Notes: generated by a model from the letters alone, not told the origin. A stretch of 64,000 nt of DNA from Dioscorea cayenensis subsp. rotundata (GCF_009730915.1 NC_052489.1:28513916-28577915); one strand, 5' to 3'; positions 35,160-48,130 are shown, numbered from the stretch's first letter. A program made the numbers and translations.

Positions 35160-38100
35160 TGTTTAGGCTCTACTTGGATGAGGTGGAGAAGAGTTTCATA
35201 AAGGAAAATATAGTAGGAAAGGATAAAAAAACATAATATGCTCCTAAAGATTTGCTCCTAATTTAGGTAAAAGGACAGAAAGATCCAATCAATTTTGTCC
35301 AGCCTTTCCACAACATGTCTCCTATGTGTAAAATATTCTTTTGTGCCCTTGCAGATCACATTAGGTTTCCCGAGAGCAAATGGATAAAGAGAGTACTATA
35401 GCACTTATTGTAGTATAAGTGACCTTTTCCCTTTGTCTCTGACGCCTTTTTTGAGTGTTTTCTATAATGTTTAGTTAAGTTGGGGAGTTCATGGGTAAAA
35501 AGTAGTCTTTTCAAGGTTTTTCGGTCTTAAAAAATAAGCACACATATGCTTAGGATGTGTTTATGCCCATGCTTTTTATTAGAGAGTGTTTGGCTTAATT
35601 TTGAAGTGAAATTGGCCAACCTATAATAAGCACGCCTTGAAGTACGCCCATGCTTCAGAGAGCACGACCCTGCTCGGAGGCCATTGCTTGTGCTGAGTGT
35701 TTTTTTGGAATTCTAGAGATTTGCACAAGGTGAAGCACGCTCATGCTTTCTTGGCGAAGTCCAGATGTGCTCTTTATTGTAGCACTGTTACTGTAGTGGT
35801 GTTGTTGTAGCTGTGCACGGGGTAAAGCACGCCCGTGCTTTGGTTTTTCAGCCTCAATTTTAAGGCTCTCTGAGTCATCGTAAACCCTGACCCTTTTACT
35901 CTTTTCTTCTCCTTTCTTCCTCCTCTCCCTTATGCTTCCTTTGGAGCAAGAAGCAAGGATGCTAACCCTTATTCTTGCAAAATTAGAGCTTTGGATTCAC
36001 TCTTCTCCTTAGATTTCTTGAGATAAGAGCTCTTCTTCCTTCCCTCCCATGTGTTCTTGGAAAATTTGATTTAGGGGTTTCTTTGTTAGTCTAATTCTTG
36101 TGTTTCTTGTCGAGAATTGTTTGGAGAGTTTGCATTGCTTGAAATTCATTGTTCTAATCCTTTGAATGGTTGAGTTCTTCATCCTTGGCTTGTTAGGGTT
36201 CTTTGTTACTGTAGCGTTACTGTAACACCAGTTAAACTTTGCTGTTTCTTTGAATTCTTTGGTTTGGAGTGAAGTTGAAATCCTTAGAAATTGCTTGAGA
36301 ACCTTGGTAGCTAGTTTTGAGCCAACCTTAGAGTTGATTTAGGGTTGTTCGTCAATTAGTGAAACCTAGGGTTTCATTGGTTGTGGTTGACTTATTTGAA
36401 TTCTTGTTGTTTACGTTGGTTATTTGGCTAGATAGTGAGATCTTAGCTTGAGGAAATGAATCTGCGGAAGATTAGCGCGCTGGAAGTCTAAATGGCCTAA
36501 GGGCAAGTGGGTTTATGTTGATGCACATTTTAGTAGAATTTGATTTAAATGGCATCTTTGTTTGATTGATGATCATGTCATGGTTTTATCGTATTTAATT
36601 CGATGTGTTGATTGATTTGGATGGAACTTTCCAGCTTTGATTTTTATTTGGAAAACTCTTGATTGGTTGATCAAATGTATTATGCCATTATTGTTTTATG
36701 CCTTGGGAAATTAAAATGATCTTTGTGAGCATATTTACTTATTTTTGAGCTTTTACCATTGAGACTTGTGGAATTAATTTTCATCCCAAGTTTGGGGATG
36801 GTATCTAGGATCTGGACTACATGTTTGTTATACATATATTGCATTATTAAGCTTCCACATGTATTAATTGTGATCGGGCGGAGCCCTGCCCTATTATAGT
36901 AGGCGGTCTTCACTACCAACCTGTTGAGGTGGCCTGAAAACCTAAGTTTATTGTCCAATTTAGGTTGCGTAGAATCCTAAATGGATGCACATCGAGAATC
37001 ACTAGTCACCACACGGGTTCTCTATGGGCCAACGTCTAAAGTTATGAACACTTTGACGACTCTTGACTAAGTCACTATAGAGGTTAAGTTAGAGAGTGTT
37101 TTTAGGCCATTGCTCATTTCTTTGAGTTGAATTTTTCTTACTTGAGAAAACTTTCATTTCATGCAATCATCCTTTTTAGCTCTTGTTTATATTTTGAATC
37201 ATTGTTTCAATAATGAGTTTACCTTATCATGATTATTAAAATTTGATTTATATAAGTCCGTGGATTCTACATTGTTATAACTCTTACTTGATCAAAAATG
37301 GGTCTTTTATGAAGTTTATTGATTTGATTCTTGTATCTTGTGTTTATCCATACTTTTGCAAAATGTTAGAATCCAGGTTTTAGTGCGAGATGTTGTTTAA
37401 GAAAATTCTTTGGTTTATTTGGTTATTTTGTTAGAACTATGTTAACCCATTCACTGAGTGACTTAGGTTATCCACCCCCCTTCCTCATTTCCATGCTCTA
37501 ACAGGCAGTAGAATGGTTGTGCAGCGGAGTGTTAGGCATTATTCTCCTTATCTTGTTATTTCTTGTATTATGTATGTTTCTTATTGAACATGTAGCATTT
37601 TATAAGAACATGGATCCACTAATGTATTTGCCACTCAATGTATAGGTTTTGTATGTTGTTTATTTTTGTTGAAACCTTGTGATATTTATGCTCAGCATCC
37701 TTTTTGAATTCCATTATTAGGTTTTGATATTGTTGTTTCCTCTGCATGTTAGATGGACCTTTGGTCTTGTATATCTTCCTATGTAAGTGTTTTTTGGTTC
37801 AGTGTTGTTGATTCCAGGGTTGGTGTTAGCCTAATGGTGACTCAAGGGTAGAGTGGTAGAATATCCCTCTTCGAGTTGTCGTGGCGGTTGTCGGGTCCCG
37901 GGCCCACGGGTCTTGCACTATAGCAGATACTACAGCAAATTATTGTAGCAGGTTGCAAGAAACCCTCAAGTTTCTGGAAAAGTCATGCGGCTAGAATACG
38001 GCCCGTATGGAACCCGTATGGATACTATAGCATTCCAAAATACTTAATTAACTCTTCATCCTCTCTTTAATCTATAGTGCATTCTTGGAGAGTTTTGAGA

Positions 38101-38760
38101 GGGAAAAAAAAAGGAGAAGAGGGTTGCGGGCTAGATCTTCAAGATCCATCAAAGGAAAAGGCTTGGAGGCATTCTAGAGTTTTGGATCTGAGCTTGAGAG
38201 CTCTAAGAAGAAGAAGAGAAGGTACATTTGTGCTCTTTCTTCTTCATTCTTGTAAACCTAAACTAGGGCTTGCAAGATGGTGGGAAGTTAGCCAGGGCAA
38301 GTTGATTTTCTTCTTGTTGTGTGTTTTTCATTGCTCAAGAGAGGCATGTTATTGCTTGTATGCATCAATTTGCCAGATTAAGCTAGTTTGTAGCTTAAGG
38401 GAGAAGAAGAACATTGTAGCTACTTCTCATACAACTTGAATAATCTAGGTCTTTATGGTTTCTCTTTGTAGTCAAGAGTTTTCCCCCAAGGATTCTTCAT
38501 CCTGAAAATTTGTACATTGGTGTTTGAATGAAATTGTGGTGATTTGATTGTCACTGATCCTTGAGAGGTGAATAGTGTTGATTGCCAAGATTTGTCCGTT
38601 GTGTGTTTGAGACCCCGTGCTTCCCAACATGGATATCAACGCACCCAGAAGAGACCTACCAAGCGCCAACAGAAACTACATCAAGCACATCAATGGTTGT
38701 AGATCTAGGAGAACTTAACAGAACTGGTAGTTAGTTCATCTGCTTCAAAACTCATTTTAT
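35160..38760. repeat. Non-coding repeat-like DNA, possibly LTR-retrotransposon derived
   Basis: Long non-coding sequence of higher complexity than the flanking AT-rich DNA. It has several ACTGTAGC-type words (for example near 35780, 36205 and 37925), repeated AAGCACGCCC(A/G)TGCTT phrases (about 35625-35840) and leader-like CT-rich stretches. Similar words open the LTR-like element at 60933. No protease, RT or integrase domain was found here. I infer LTR or UTR parts of a Ty3-type element; without a matching second LTR this is tentative. Confidence 0.3.
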
Positions 38761-39225
38761 ACATCAATCATGGTCGCAAATAGATAGCGCCTTTCATCTT
38801 CTTTATTGCATAATGGCAAAATTTTGGTGTTAATTAAACATTGAAATTACTTAGTTGCTGGTTTTCTCTTATTGAGAACATCGGGGACTATACCATAGAA
38901 AAATAGGTGCTATGCTCTCCCTGCATAAAAAGATAAATTAATCTTCTTTTGACTATCAAAGATCATTTCTGTAAAGACTAGGATCCTTCTTAGTTGAATC
39001 TTTGGTTGTTTATTCCAGCCAAATTGAAAGCCATTCAAAGATTACATCCTTATGAGGCTACTACCATTGAAATTGCTTTGTTCGAGTTTTTCTAATTGCA
39101 AAAATGTAATGATTGGGTTATCATTCTTCAACCGCATTGCTAATTTGTTATGTTTCCTAAGTATAATTAATTTTGTGAATTCCTTAAATAATTCATTTAC
39201 ATTCTCTACAATAAGATAATTAGCT
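38761..39225. other. Spacer upstream of chimera copy A
   Basis: No coding motif recognised. It may contain intron sequence of the captured UBP14-like fragment. Confidence 0.35.
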
Positions 39226-40017
39226 ATGATTATATTAATTCAACATCTTTGTTATATAGCATACAACCTATTGGCTATTGTTAGCCATATAGGTACCTGC
39301 ACTCATTGTGGGCATTATGTCGCTCATGTGTTGAAAGATGGAAGATGGGTGATCTTTAATAACAAAAAAGTGGCAATATCAGTTAATATTTCTAAAGACT
39401 CGAGGTACCTTTACTTCCTGAAATGTGAACCAGCTTGGTTTCCTGATGTTGGTGGTCTCTGGAGAACTCGGAAGTATATTAGAAAGGTATTCTATTAATC
39501 TCTATTCAAAGTCTCATTTCATAAAGATATTATGTTAATGTTGAGATTTCATATAACCAAATTGTTTTTTGATATTTGCTTGTGTGGTAGATAATTAGTG
39601 CATAAGCTGCCTATGAGATCAGGTTTCCAAAGACTAAATATCCTCTTGTGTGGACCTCCAGGTTGTGGGATGACCTTCAAAGCTCATGTTGCCGTTGCTG
39701 CTGCTTCTATGCCGTTTATCTATGTCGGAGGAGCGGAGTTTGTAAAAGAGTGTAATCATGCCCTTGTGAAAGTCGTAAGAAGATTCCTTCTATCTATATT
39801 GATACATATCCTTATCTTAGATTATAGGCAAGTTGAATGTGTTTTTAAATTCATTGACTGTTATCTTTTCATTTCAGGTCCATGTTTTATTTTCCAAGGC
39901 AATTGGCTTAGCACCTTCCATTCTTTTTTTTTTTATGATCTTGATTCTTTTGCCATTCAGGGGGATCTGCCCCAGTTACTAACGACCTTTTTAAACCATT
40001 TGGCTATTGTATATTGA
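39226..40017 (+). pseudogene. Chimeric fragment A: UBP14-like C-terminus joined to an AAA-ATPase segment
   Basis: The open frame at about 39226-39498 encodes AIVSHIGTCTHCGHYVAHVL followed by DGRWVIFNNKKVA. This is the His-box end of a UCH-type ubiquitin protease, most like UBP14 by memory. It runs on into PDVGGLWRTRKYIRKV, the usual entry of an AAA domain. After a probable intron, 39598-39780 encodes HKLPMRSG, ILLCGPPGCGMTF (Walker A with Met for the catalytic Lys) and FIYVGGAEF. The best overall match is PEX1 domain 2, but a CDC48-, NVL- or FtsH-type origin is not excluded. The catalytic Cys region of the protease is absent and Walker A is damaged, so this is a captured or fused gene fragment, not a working enzyme. 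Confidence 0.6.
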
Positions 40018-40169
40018 ATTTAGTGGCAATTTTTGTTCTTTGCTATCATATGATTTGACTGCATTAGAGATAAATTGGATTGGCAAAGATTAAATTAGAT
40101 AAGGAAAAATACTTGTTGTTAACTTTTATATTTCTTGGTTGATTATGTCTTTATTTGCAATTAGGTAGC

Positions 40170-42200
40170 AACATCAAACAATGTTAGCAGGAGTCCAACA
40201 AACCTTGGACAAGGAGGATGATTTCCTAATGGTCGTGGCAGTCCCGCACAAGGCAGTAATGACCCATGACTACATTTCTCGTGATGTGGTGTTTGATGAG
40301 CAAGTGTTTCCTTTTCAAAAGTCCTCTCAAAATGTCCCACACTCTGTTCCCAATCATTCGCACTCCACTGTCCTTCTTCCTCTAGTTACCTCTAAACTTC
40401 CTCATATCGATAAAGATTCAGCAACAACATCTATTCCTCCTAGCCTAGCAAGGGATGAAATTCAGTTAAGTAATTACAATACTAACCCTATGACCAACAA
40501 TGTTCCTTTGTATTCTGAGTCTACAGATGCTCAAGACGGAGCCACTAGTCAACAACATGTTGTTGATCATCAACCAATGAAAACAAGACTACAAAACACA
40601 TTCGAAAGTCAAGGAAGTTCAATGATGCCACTATTCAATATCCGACAAATAGGAGAGCATTCTCAACAGTAGCTGAACCAACTACTCATATTTAAGCTAT
40701 GCAAAATCCTCAATGGAAAAGTGCAATGGATGCAAAGTTTGAAGGACTGCTCAGAAATAGAACCTGGTAGTTGGTACCACCAAGGAGAGGCATGAATATT
40801 ATTGCTTGCAAATGGGTCTTCAAACTCAAAAGGAAAGCATATGGTACTATTGATAGGTACAAAGCACTCCTTGTTGCAAAAGGATTCAAGCAAAGGTATG
40901 AAATTGATTATCTAGACACTTAGTCCTGTAGTTAAGCCTACAACTATCTAGATTATTTTGTCTATTAAAATCTCCAAAGGATGGATACTGAGGCAGATTG
41001 ATATACAAAATGCATTTTTTCATTGTGTGTTGCAAGAAGAAGTCTACATGAGGCAGCCTCTGGGGTATAAGAATGTTAATTTTCCTTCTAATTATGTTTG
41101 CCGTTTGGAAAAGGCCTTGTATGGATTAAAACATGCACCTAAATCATGGCATTCTAGGCTAACCTGTAATATCCAGGAACTCGTGTTCACAATATCCAAG
41201 TCTGACACATATTTGTTCATTTTTAACCAAAATGGAATCACAATATTCATGCTTGTTTATTTTGATGACATAATTATTGTGAGTTCCTCTGCTAGTGCAT
41301 CAGACAAATTGATCTAACAATTGACAAAGATCTTGGACCATTGGAGTATTTTCTAGGCATTGAAGTCAAGTCCACCAAAAATGGTGTTTTGTTGTCGCAA
41401 GGAAAATATATTGTAGACCTCTTAGGAAGAACAAATATGAAGCAATGCAAAGAAATATCTACACCTATGGCAATTGGAGAAAAATTGACCAAGACTGAAG
41501 GAGTACAACTATCGGATACTAACACTTTTCAATACAGGAGAACAGTAGGATCATTGCAATACCTTACCATCCCACGCCCAGATATTTCATTTGCAATGAG
41601 TAAAGTATGCCAATTTTTACAACATCCTACTGATCTCCATTGGGCAGGAATGAAAATAATTCTACGCTACATCAAGGGTATTGATACTAGAGGCTATAGC
41701 TTCAGAAGTCTTCTTCAACAACTCTCAATGATTTCTCAGATGCAGATTGGGCTAGATGTCTAGATGATCGGTGCTCTACATGAGAGTTTGCAATCTTTCT
41801 AGGCTCAAATCTTGTGTCATGGAATTCAAGAAAACAACCTATAGTATCTCATTCAAGCACGGAATTAGAGTACAAAGCAATTGCAAATGCTAAGCAAAGG
41901 TGATATGGATACAATCTTTATTGCGTGAACTTGGTGTTTTTCAGAACAATGCGCCCAAGCTGCAATACGACAATCTTGGAGTAGCCTATTTGACTATCAA
42001 TCCAATCTTCCATGCTAGAACGAAACATATTGAAGTTGATTTTCACTTCGTTTGAGAGCAAGTTGTGCGAAAGGCGATAGAGGTTCATTTTAGTTCCTCA
42101 AAGGATCAACTCGCAGACATGTTTACTAAGGCTCTTCCCAAACCAACATTTCATTCATTTTGCGACAATCTCAATTTAAAGACCCTTCAGTTGTGATTGA
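40170..42200 (+). mobile_element. Degenerate Ty1/copia fragment (integrase end, RT, RNase H)
   Basis: YISRDVVFDEQVFPF marks the integrase-RT linker. RVT_2 motifs follow with several stops (CKWVFKLKR, ALLVAKGFKQRYEIDY, RQIDIQNAFFHCVL, LEKALYGLKHAPKSWH, and YFDDIIIVSS in place of YVDD). Then come LGIEVKSTKNGVLLSQGKYI and the RNase H region ([27 protein letters not shown]) to about 42200. Gag, protease and most of the integrase are missing and no LTR pair is visible. It separates the two halves of chimera A and was probably inserted into it. Confidence 0.85.
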
Positions 42201-42288
42201 GGGTGACTATTAGAAGTATGAGTATGCATCTTCCTTTTAGTTTTTGACCCTTTCATTGTATTCTATTAGAGTGAGTGGCTAGCGTTCA

Positions 42289-42930
42289 GTGTTGTTTCAC
42301 ATAGTGCCACTATTTTCGCTTTGTTTGTTACTGCACATTGTACCACTCCTTGGAATTGAGTTATTTAATGAATTGAGATCCAAGAGATCAATATTACGGC
42401 AAAACAAGCTTCACTTAGTTTTTTTCATAGAGAATTCTTCCAACCGACCAGATCTACTTGATCCACACCTGTCATATGATCACTATTTTCTGAATACTCT
42501 TTTTGTGGATTTTCTAGGTTTGAAAGCAAGATTGGATATTCTAAAAATTCTTTCACGTAAGATAATCATCCTTAAATTTGTATTTTATTTTATGATTTTT
42601 TTTCCATTTTTTTACTTGACGTATCAATTATTGTTGTAAATGGAACAACTACGGTTGGTTGACATTGCTTTCAAGTAGTGGCATTAATGACTGAGGGATT
42701 TAGTGGTAGAGATCTTGAAAGTCTTCTGTCAAATGCAGGGCTTGCTTCTACTACCATCGACTAAGTTTTGAGGGTAAGGCCCTTAGCCTCAAATGCGAGG
42801 CTACTAGTTGTTGAGGACAGAATTTTGAAGGACATTGCTTCAAAGGGGCCCTCGGTGCCAAAAGTTTAGACGGATAAGCTTTGATCAAAGTATGAGGAAT
42901 TTATGCAAGCTAGATCTTAGGTTTAACCAA
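42289..42930 (+). pseudogene. Chimeric fragment A, downstream half: AAA second-region and C-terminus
   Basis: The reading includes RPDLLDPHL (second region of homology), LKARLDILKILSRK, then after a probable intron GFSGRD-like and LESLLSNAG. It ends with ILKDIASKGPSVPK and YEEFMQARS, a plausible AAA C-terminus. Stops and small indels interrupt it. It is collinear with the segments at 46589-47095 and 56958-57421. PEX1 domain 2 is the best match by eye. Confidence 0.55.
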
Positions 42931-43389
42931 TGTCTTACCAACCATTAATTGCTGAGGCAATTTTGGCCAATTTTGAAGGTTTTTTTGTTTTTTCCAAACG
43001 CCATTCTTCAAGTTACTGTGTTTTCTATTCATTGTTTTAACCACAACTCCTGATCTTATTTTCTTTACAAACACCATTCTTAAAAACAAAATCTTTTATC
43101 CTACTTGCTCTCTATCATGTTTTTATTTCTTTTTATTGTTTTTAAGTATGTATTATGATTAATATCATTTACATTTTCCTTAAAACGCGTTATGAGCATG
43201 ATTTTGCTCTTAATCATTATTTATATTTCTCTATACTTTGTTTTACCCATAGTTTAGATTATATTGATTCTTATACTATATGGCTAACAACTATTTATTA
43301 AATTAATTAATTTTTATATCTATTATTTAATACATTGCTTTAATTTTCTATTAACTTCTTGTGTTTAGAGAAAAATCTTGACATCATGG

Positions 43390-43390
<1 letters not shown>

Positions 43391-43434
<44 letters not shown>
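43391..43434. repeat. (TA)n microsatellite at one end of a SINE-like insertion
   Basis: About 22 TA units, the longest such run in the window, abutting the insertion that begins TTGAGAAAGG. It may represent the simple-repeat tail of that insertion. Confidence 0.9.
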
Positions 43435-43436
<2 letters not shown>

Positions 43437-43571
43437 AGAAAGGCGACAAGCACCAGAACCCTAGGGACGTGCATGTGTGGGGAGCAAGGCTTAACGCCAA
43501 CCCACATGCCCTTACCTTGTGTAGGACATAAGGTTCGATCTCGGGTCCTCCCCGAAACGAACATCCTAGGC
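43398..43571 (-). mobile_element. SINE-like insertion with 9-bp flanking repeat
   Basis: The related sequences at 47.77 kb and 58.11 kb run straight through this position, whereas here about 170 bp is inserted. The repeat GGCAAATAT stands on both sides (about 43387-43395 and 43572-43580). Read on the minus strand, the insert ends with TGCACGTCCCTAGGG, a word shared with the 3' half of the SINE at 53.4 kb, followed by a (TA)n tail. A B-box-like GGTTCGATCTC lies on the plus strand, so orientation and class are uncertain. Confidence 0.45.
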
Positions 43572-44447
43572 AAATATTTTATAGAGAAATATTTTTTTAT
43601 TTTTTTAATTATAAATAAAGAGCTTTTACAATTTCTATATTGTTAATTTTTTTTCTTTGTTGAGGTTTGCCCACAAATTTTAAATATATCCAATTTTATC
43701 ATAAATAATGAAGAATTTTAGTAGAATATAAAAAATTTTAGATGACAACTAAAAAGCCAATGAGGTAAATAAGATTTTTACAAATATTTTTTTTAAATTA
43801 TATATATATATATATATTTAAATAGCATATATTTTAGAAAATTAAGTTGCTGAATAATAAATTTTACAAAAAAAAAAATAATTTGTTACTATATAACCAA
43901 TTTATTAAATGTCAAAAGGTTGAACTATAAAATTTTATAATTTTTTTTAAATTGTAATATTTTTTTAGCCTATATATACTAATTTGTAAAAAGCCAACTC
44001 ATCAAACTATAGAGTCTTACAAAAAAAAAGAAATTATATAAATCAGTTTGTAAAATATTAAAGAGCTAAACAATAAAATCTCACAAAGATTTTTACTAAA
44101 AATATTAGTTTTTATATTATATGCATTAATTTGAAATAAATTATATATATATAATTAATTAAAAAACAAAAAACAGGGGGGCTTGACCCCCATTGGTCCA
44201 CTCCTAGCTAGCCCCTACTTATAAGGTATAACCTCCCCATACCTTGTCTGGTAACTCCGCAGAAGGAAATGGGACAAAGATGTAATTAGGTTAAATTATG
44301 ATATTGCCTGAGACAGACAAATAAAATAAAATATTATAAGCTCTAAAAAAATACATTTATGGTGGTCACCCAAATTAATTCCGGCAGTGCCTAAACTAAT
44401 TTTGGTAGTAGGTCCTCAATGTGTGTCGCTAGAGATGGGCATGAACA

Positions 44448-44481
44448 AGGACTGACAAGGGACTGACGGAAAACTGACAGA
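44448..44481 (+). repeat. GGACTGACAAGGGACTGAC array, left side of chimera B
   Basis: Two to three imperfect copies of a GGGACTGACA word. The inverted version stands at 45641-45677, so the two arrays bracket about 1.2 kb containing the AAA/UBP14 fragment, as subterminal repeats of a DNA transposon would. Confidence 0.6.
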
Positions 44482-44524
44482 TTTTGGTGTGGGTGAGATC
44501 GCTCTGTTGAACTAGTCTACGGAG

Positions 44525-45440
44525 AATTCTTCCAATTGACCAGATTTACTTAGATCCGCACATCGTTGTTTTCTAAATACTATTGTTCTAGATTTTCTTG
44601 ATTTGGAAGCAAGACTATATATTCTAAAGATTCTTTCACGGTAGGTAATCATCCATTTTATTTTGTGATTTTTTCCATTCTTTTACTTGATGTAGTAATC
44701 ATTGTTGTGAATTAAATAACTTGGACTTCGATTGGCAGGCATTGATTTTAAGGCAGTGGCGTTAATGACTGAGAGATTTAGTGGCAGAGACTTTGAAAAT
44801 CTTCTATCAAATGCACAAAGCGGTAGTTACTTTGAGAGATGGAAGATTGGTGATCTTCAATATAACAAAGTTGTAGTATTAGTGAATTTGCAATGCACAA
44901 AGCGGTAGTTACTTTGAGAGATGGAAGATTGGTGATCTTCAATATAACAAAGTGGCAGTATTAGTGAATTTGCAAGGAGACTCGGGCTACTTTTACTTTT
45001 TTAAATGTGAACCAGCTTGGTTACCTGATGTTGGTGGTCTATGGACCATTCAGAAATCTATTAGAAAGGTATTATATTAATCTCTAGTTTTAATTCAAAG
45101 TCTCATTTCATAAAGATATTGTGTTAATATCTAGATTTGATATAACCAAGTTGCTTTTTTTTTTCTTTTATATATGTGCTTGTGTTGTAGATAATTAGTT
45201 TGCATAAGCTGCCTAAGAGATCAGTTGTCCTAAAACTAATAATCCTCTTGTTTGAACCTCGTTGTGGGAAGACCTTTATAGTGCATGCTGCCACCATCGC
45301 TGCTTCTATGTCGTATTAACATGCCCCTGCAGAAGCCATAAGATTCCTTCTATCTATATTGATGCATATCCTTATCTTAAATTATAGGCAAATTGAATGG
45401 GTTTTTAAATTCATTGACTATTATCTTTTCATTTCAGGTC
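44525..45440 (+). pseudogene. Chimeric fragment B: AAA second-region, UBP14-like piece and AAA entry/Walker A
   Basis: The order is rearranged compared with copy A: first LEARLYILKILSR-like and FSGRDFENLLSNAQ (end of the AAA domain), then ERWKIGDLQYNKV (frameshifted relic of the UBP14 end seen in copy A), then PAWLPDVGGLWTIQKSIRKV and a ruined Walker A (FEPRCGKTF). An 82-bp tandem duplication (44811-44892 and 44893-44974) and several frame breaks disrupt it. It cannot encode a functional ATPase. Confidence 0.6.
44811..44974 (+). repeat. 82-bp direct tandem duplication inside chimera B
   Basis: The unit beginning ATGCACAAAGCGGTAG occurs twice head to tail with two mismatches. The corresponding site in unit 2 (near 55259) has it once, so it arose after the segmental duplication or was lost there. 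Confidence 0.85.
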
Positions 45441-45640
45441 CATGCTTTATTTTACAAGGTAAAATTTTTGTTCTTTGCTATCATATTATTTGGTTGCATG
45501 AGAGTTAAATTGGATTAGCAAAGATTAAATTAGATAAAAAAATAGACTCATTGTTAACTTTTATATTTCTTGGTTTATTATGTCTTTTTTGCAGTTAGCA
45601 ATAAAGCTTTACTATTAAAAAACAAGGGATCCCACATCTC

Positions 45641-45677
45641 GTCGGAATCTGTCAGTCCCTTGTTAGTCCTCTGTCGG
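45641..45677 (-). repeat. GGACTGACA array, right side of chimera B (inverted)
   Basis: It reads CTGTCAGTCCCTTGTTAGTCC on the plus strand, the reverse complement of the array at 44448-44481. Together they form terminal or subterminal inverted repeats. Confidence 0.6.
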
Positions 45678-46146
45678 TAAAATGTGTTTAGTTGTCACCC
45701 ACCCTAATGATTTTTGAGAATTATCTCATATGTGGAAATTTGTGGATCAATGGTAACAAACTTGCGAACATATAATGGATCAATGAAAAAAATAATTTTT
45801 TTGCCAATGTTAAGTAAAAGAACGAAAAATCACAAAAATAAAATGAAAATTTGAGTATGATAATAAAACCTTATATGACAGCACCCTTGAAATATATAAT
45901 CTAGCTTCCCAATTAGGAAAATCAACAACAACATAAAAACAAGTAGATCTGGTATGCTAGAATATTATGCATGATAAAGATAGTTAAATTCATAACTTTA
46001 CATAAAATTAAAAAATTAATCTAACATATTTGTTTAATTCAAATAGTAATCAAAACTAACACTTTACTAAAATACTAATAGAAAAATAGCATAGACCAGA
46101 ACCCTATCCGACCCATCAAAATAGTCAAGCACCATTATTAACTGCA

Positions 46147-46196
46147 GGGGACTGACAGGGGACTGATATGGGATTGACGGGGGACTGACAAATTCC
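46147..46196 (+). repeat. Third GGGGACTGACA array in unit 1
   Basis: Three or four imperfect copies of GGGGACTGA(C/T) in the same orientation as the left array. It precedes the second AAA fragment by about 400 bp. Confidence 0.6.
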
Positions 46197-46588
46197 GGTT
46201 AAAGGTGAATTGCTCCGTTGAGATCATCAAAGAAGTGGAGGGAGGGTTATGAGAGATGAAACTCGACAATGATCGGGAGGGAGATTGGGATGATATCTAG
46301 GGTGGAAATTTAAATGATGAATTAGGGTATACTATTTTTTGGATCACAGTTCTTAGTTGGATCCGAAGAATTCTTTACAAATTTTTTTTAACATTTTTTA
46401 ATATTTTATATTGATTAAAGTATTCTAAAATGGCAAGTCATAAGATCATAGCATGTTAATATTAAAAAAAATCTAGACGGTTATAAACGGCAAACATGAC
46501 TACCGTTTTCCTTATTGATGGGCATATTTTTAAGAATAAATGGATTTGAAAGGCATAAAAAAAAGTAGATGTACTACAAAGTTACATT

Positions 46589-47095
46589 TTGAAAAATAAA
46601 GGGACTGTATGGAGAATTTTTCCAACCTACCTGATCTACCTGCACCTGTCACATCATTGTTGTTTTCTAAATGCTCTTTTCCTGGATTTTCTTGATTTAG
46701 AAGCTAGATTGGATATTCTAAAGATTCTTTCACAGAAGGTAACCACTTTTATATTTCTATTTTATTTTGTGATTTTTTGCATTCTTTTACTTGAAGTATC
46801 AATCATTGATGTAAATGGAACAGCTTCGGTTGGCTGGCATTGATTTTCAGGCAGTGGCATCAAGGGATTTGGTGGCAGAGACCTTGAAAGTCTTCTATCA
46901 AATGCACGGCTTGCTTCTATTACCATCGGCGAGTTTTGAGGGCAAGGCCCTCAACCTCAAATGCTGAGGCTTCTGGTTGTTGATGACAGAATTTTGAGGG
47001 ACATTGCTTTAGAGGGGCTCTCAGTGCCAAAAGTTGAAAGGGATATGCTTAGATCGAAGTATGAGGAATTTATGCAAGCTAGATTTCAGGTTTAG
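46589..47095 (+). pseudogene. AAA fragment, second-region plus C-terminus (unit 1)
   Basis: Reads LEARLDILKILSQK, then after a probable intron GRDLESLLSNARLAS-like with a frame break, DRILRDIALEGLSVPKVER and YEEFMQARFQV before a stop. It is collinear with the downstream half of chimera A and with 56958-57421. It lacks the Walker A half, which lies rearranged upstream in chimera B. Confidence 0.5.
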
Positions 47096-47099
47096 CCGG

Positions 47100-48130
47100 T
47101 GTCCAGCCAACCATTAATTGTTGAGGCAGTTCTGGCCAATTTTGATGGTCTTATGTGTTTTCTTTCCAAACGTCATTCTTAAAGTCACTATGTTTTCCAT
47201 TCATTGTTTTTAAGTATAATTCCTTAAACAGTCCCCTCTACTTTTCCAACTTTACTTTGAACTATAACCTTTTAGCTCATTTACAATTTTAATTTAACTA
47301 TGTTAGTCCCTCTAAACCCTAAACCATCAAAAGGACTGGCTGACATGGGACTAAAAGGTTATAATTTAAAACGTGAGACTGAAAAAGTAAGTTTAAAAAA
47401 TGTTAGAGAATTATACTTTATTTTTAACGAAAACTCTGGTATTGATTTCTTTCCAAACACCATTCTTAAAAACAAAATATTTTATCCTACTTGCTCTCTA
47501 TCAAGTTTTTATTTTTTTTAGTGTTTTTGGGTATGTATTATGATTAATATCGTTTACATTTTCCTTAAATACATTATGAGCTTGATTTTGCTCTTAATCA
47601 TTATTTATATATCTCAATACTTTTGTTTTACTGGTAGTTTAGATTATATTGATTCTCATACTATATGGCTAACAACTATTTATTAAATTAATTATTTTTT
47701 ATTTCCATTATTTAATACGTTGCTTTAATTTTCTATTAAATTCATGTGTATAGAGAAAAATATTGGCATCATGGCAAGTATTTTATGGAGAAATATCTTT
47801 AATTTTTTTTAATTATAAATAAAGAGCTTTTGCAATTTCTATATTGTTACATTTTTTTCTTCATTGAGATTTGCTCACAAATTTTAAATATATCCAATTT
47901 TATCATAAATAATTAAGAATTTTAGTAGAATATAAAATGATAAACAAATATCTTAAATAGGTCTTTAAAAAAATAAAATTTAAGTAAAAATTAATTTTTG
48001 TTAAATAAATTAGAGGTTATATTCCTAAAATTCTGCTTTAGGCCTATACTTAATTAGCCAGAGCTGCACCAGGGACAAAATTGTTTTATATTTCCCTGAT
48101 GCACTCCATCAGGAGAAGAGAATAACCGAA
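47100..48130. other. AT-rich DNA between the AAA fragment and the PPR gene (unit 1)
   Basis: No gene recognised. The stretch is repeated in unit 2 (about 57425-58490), and its left part is also related to 42930-43735. It presumably holds the 3' UTR of the minus-strand PPR gene at its right end. Confidence 0.45.

Noticed and set aside
35160-38760. Protein-coding gene in the repeat-like stretch
   Set aside because: Open frames at 36680-36958, 38077-38439 and 38472-38669 show no family motif and the region has LTR-like words; no splice-consistent coding model emerged.
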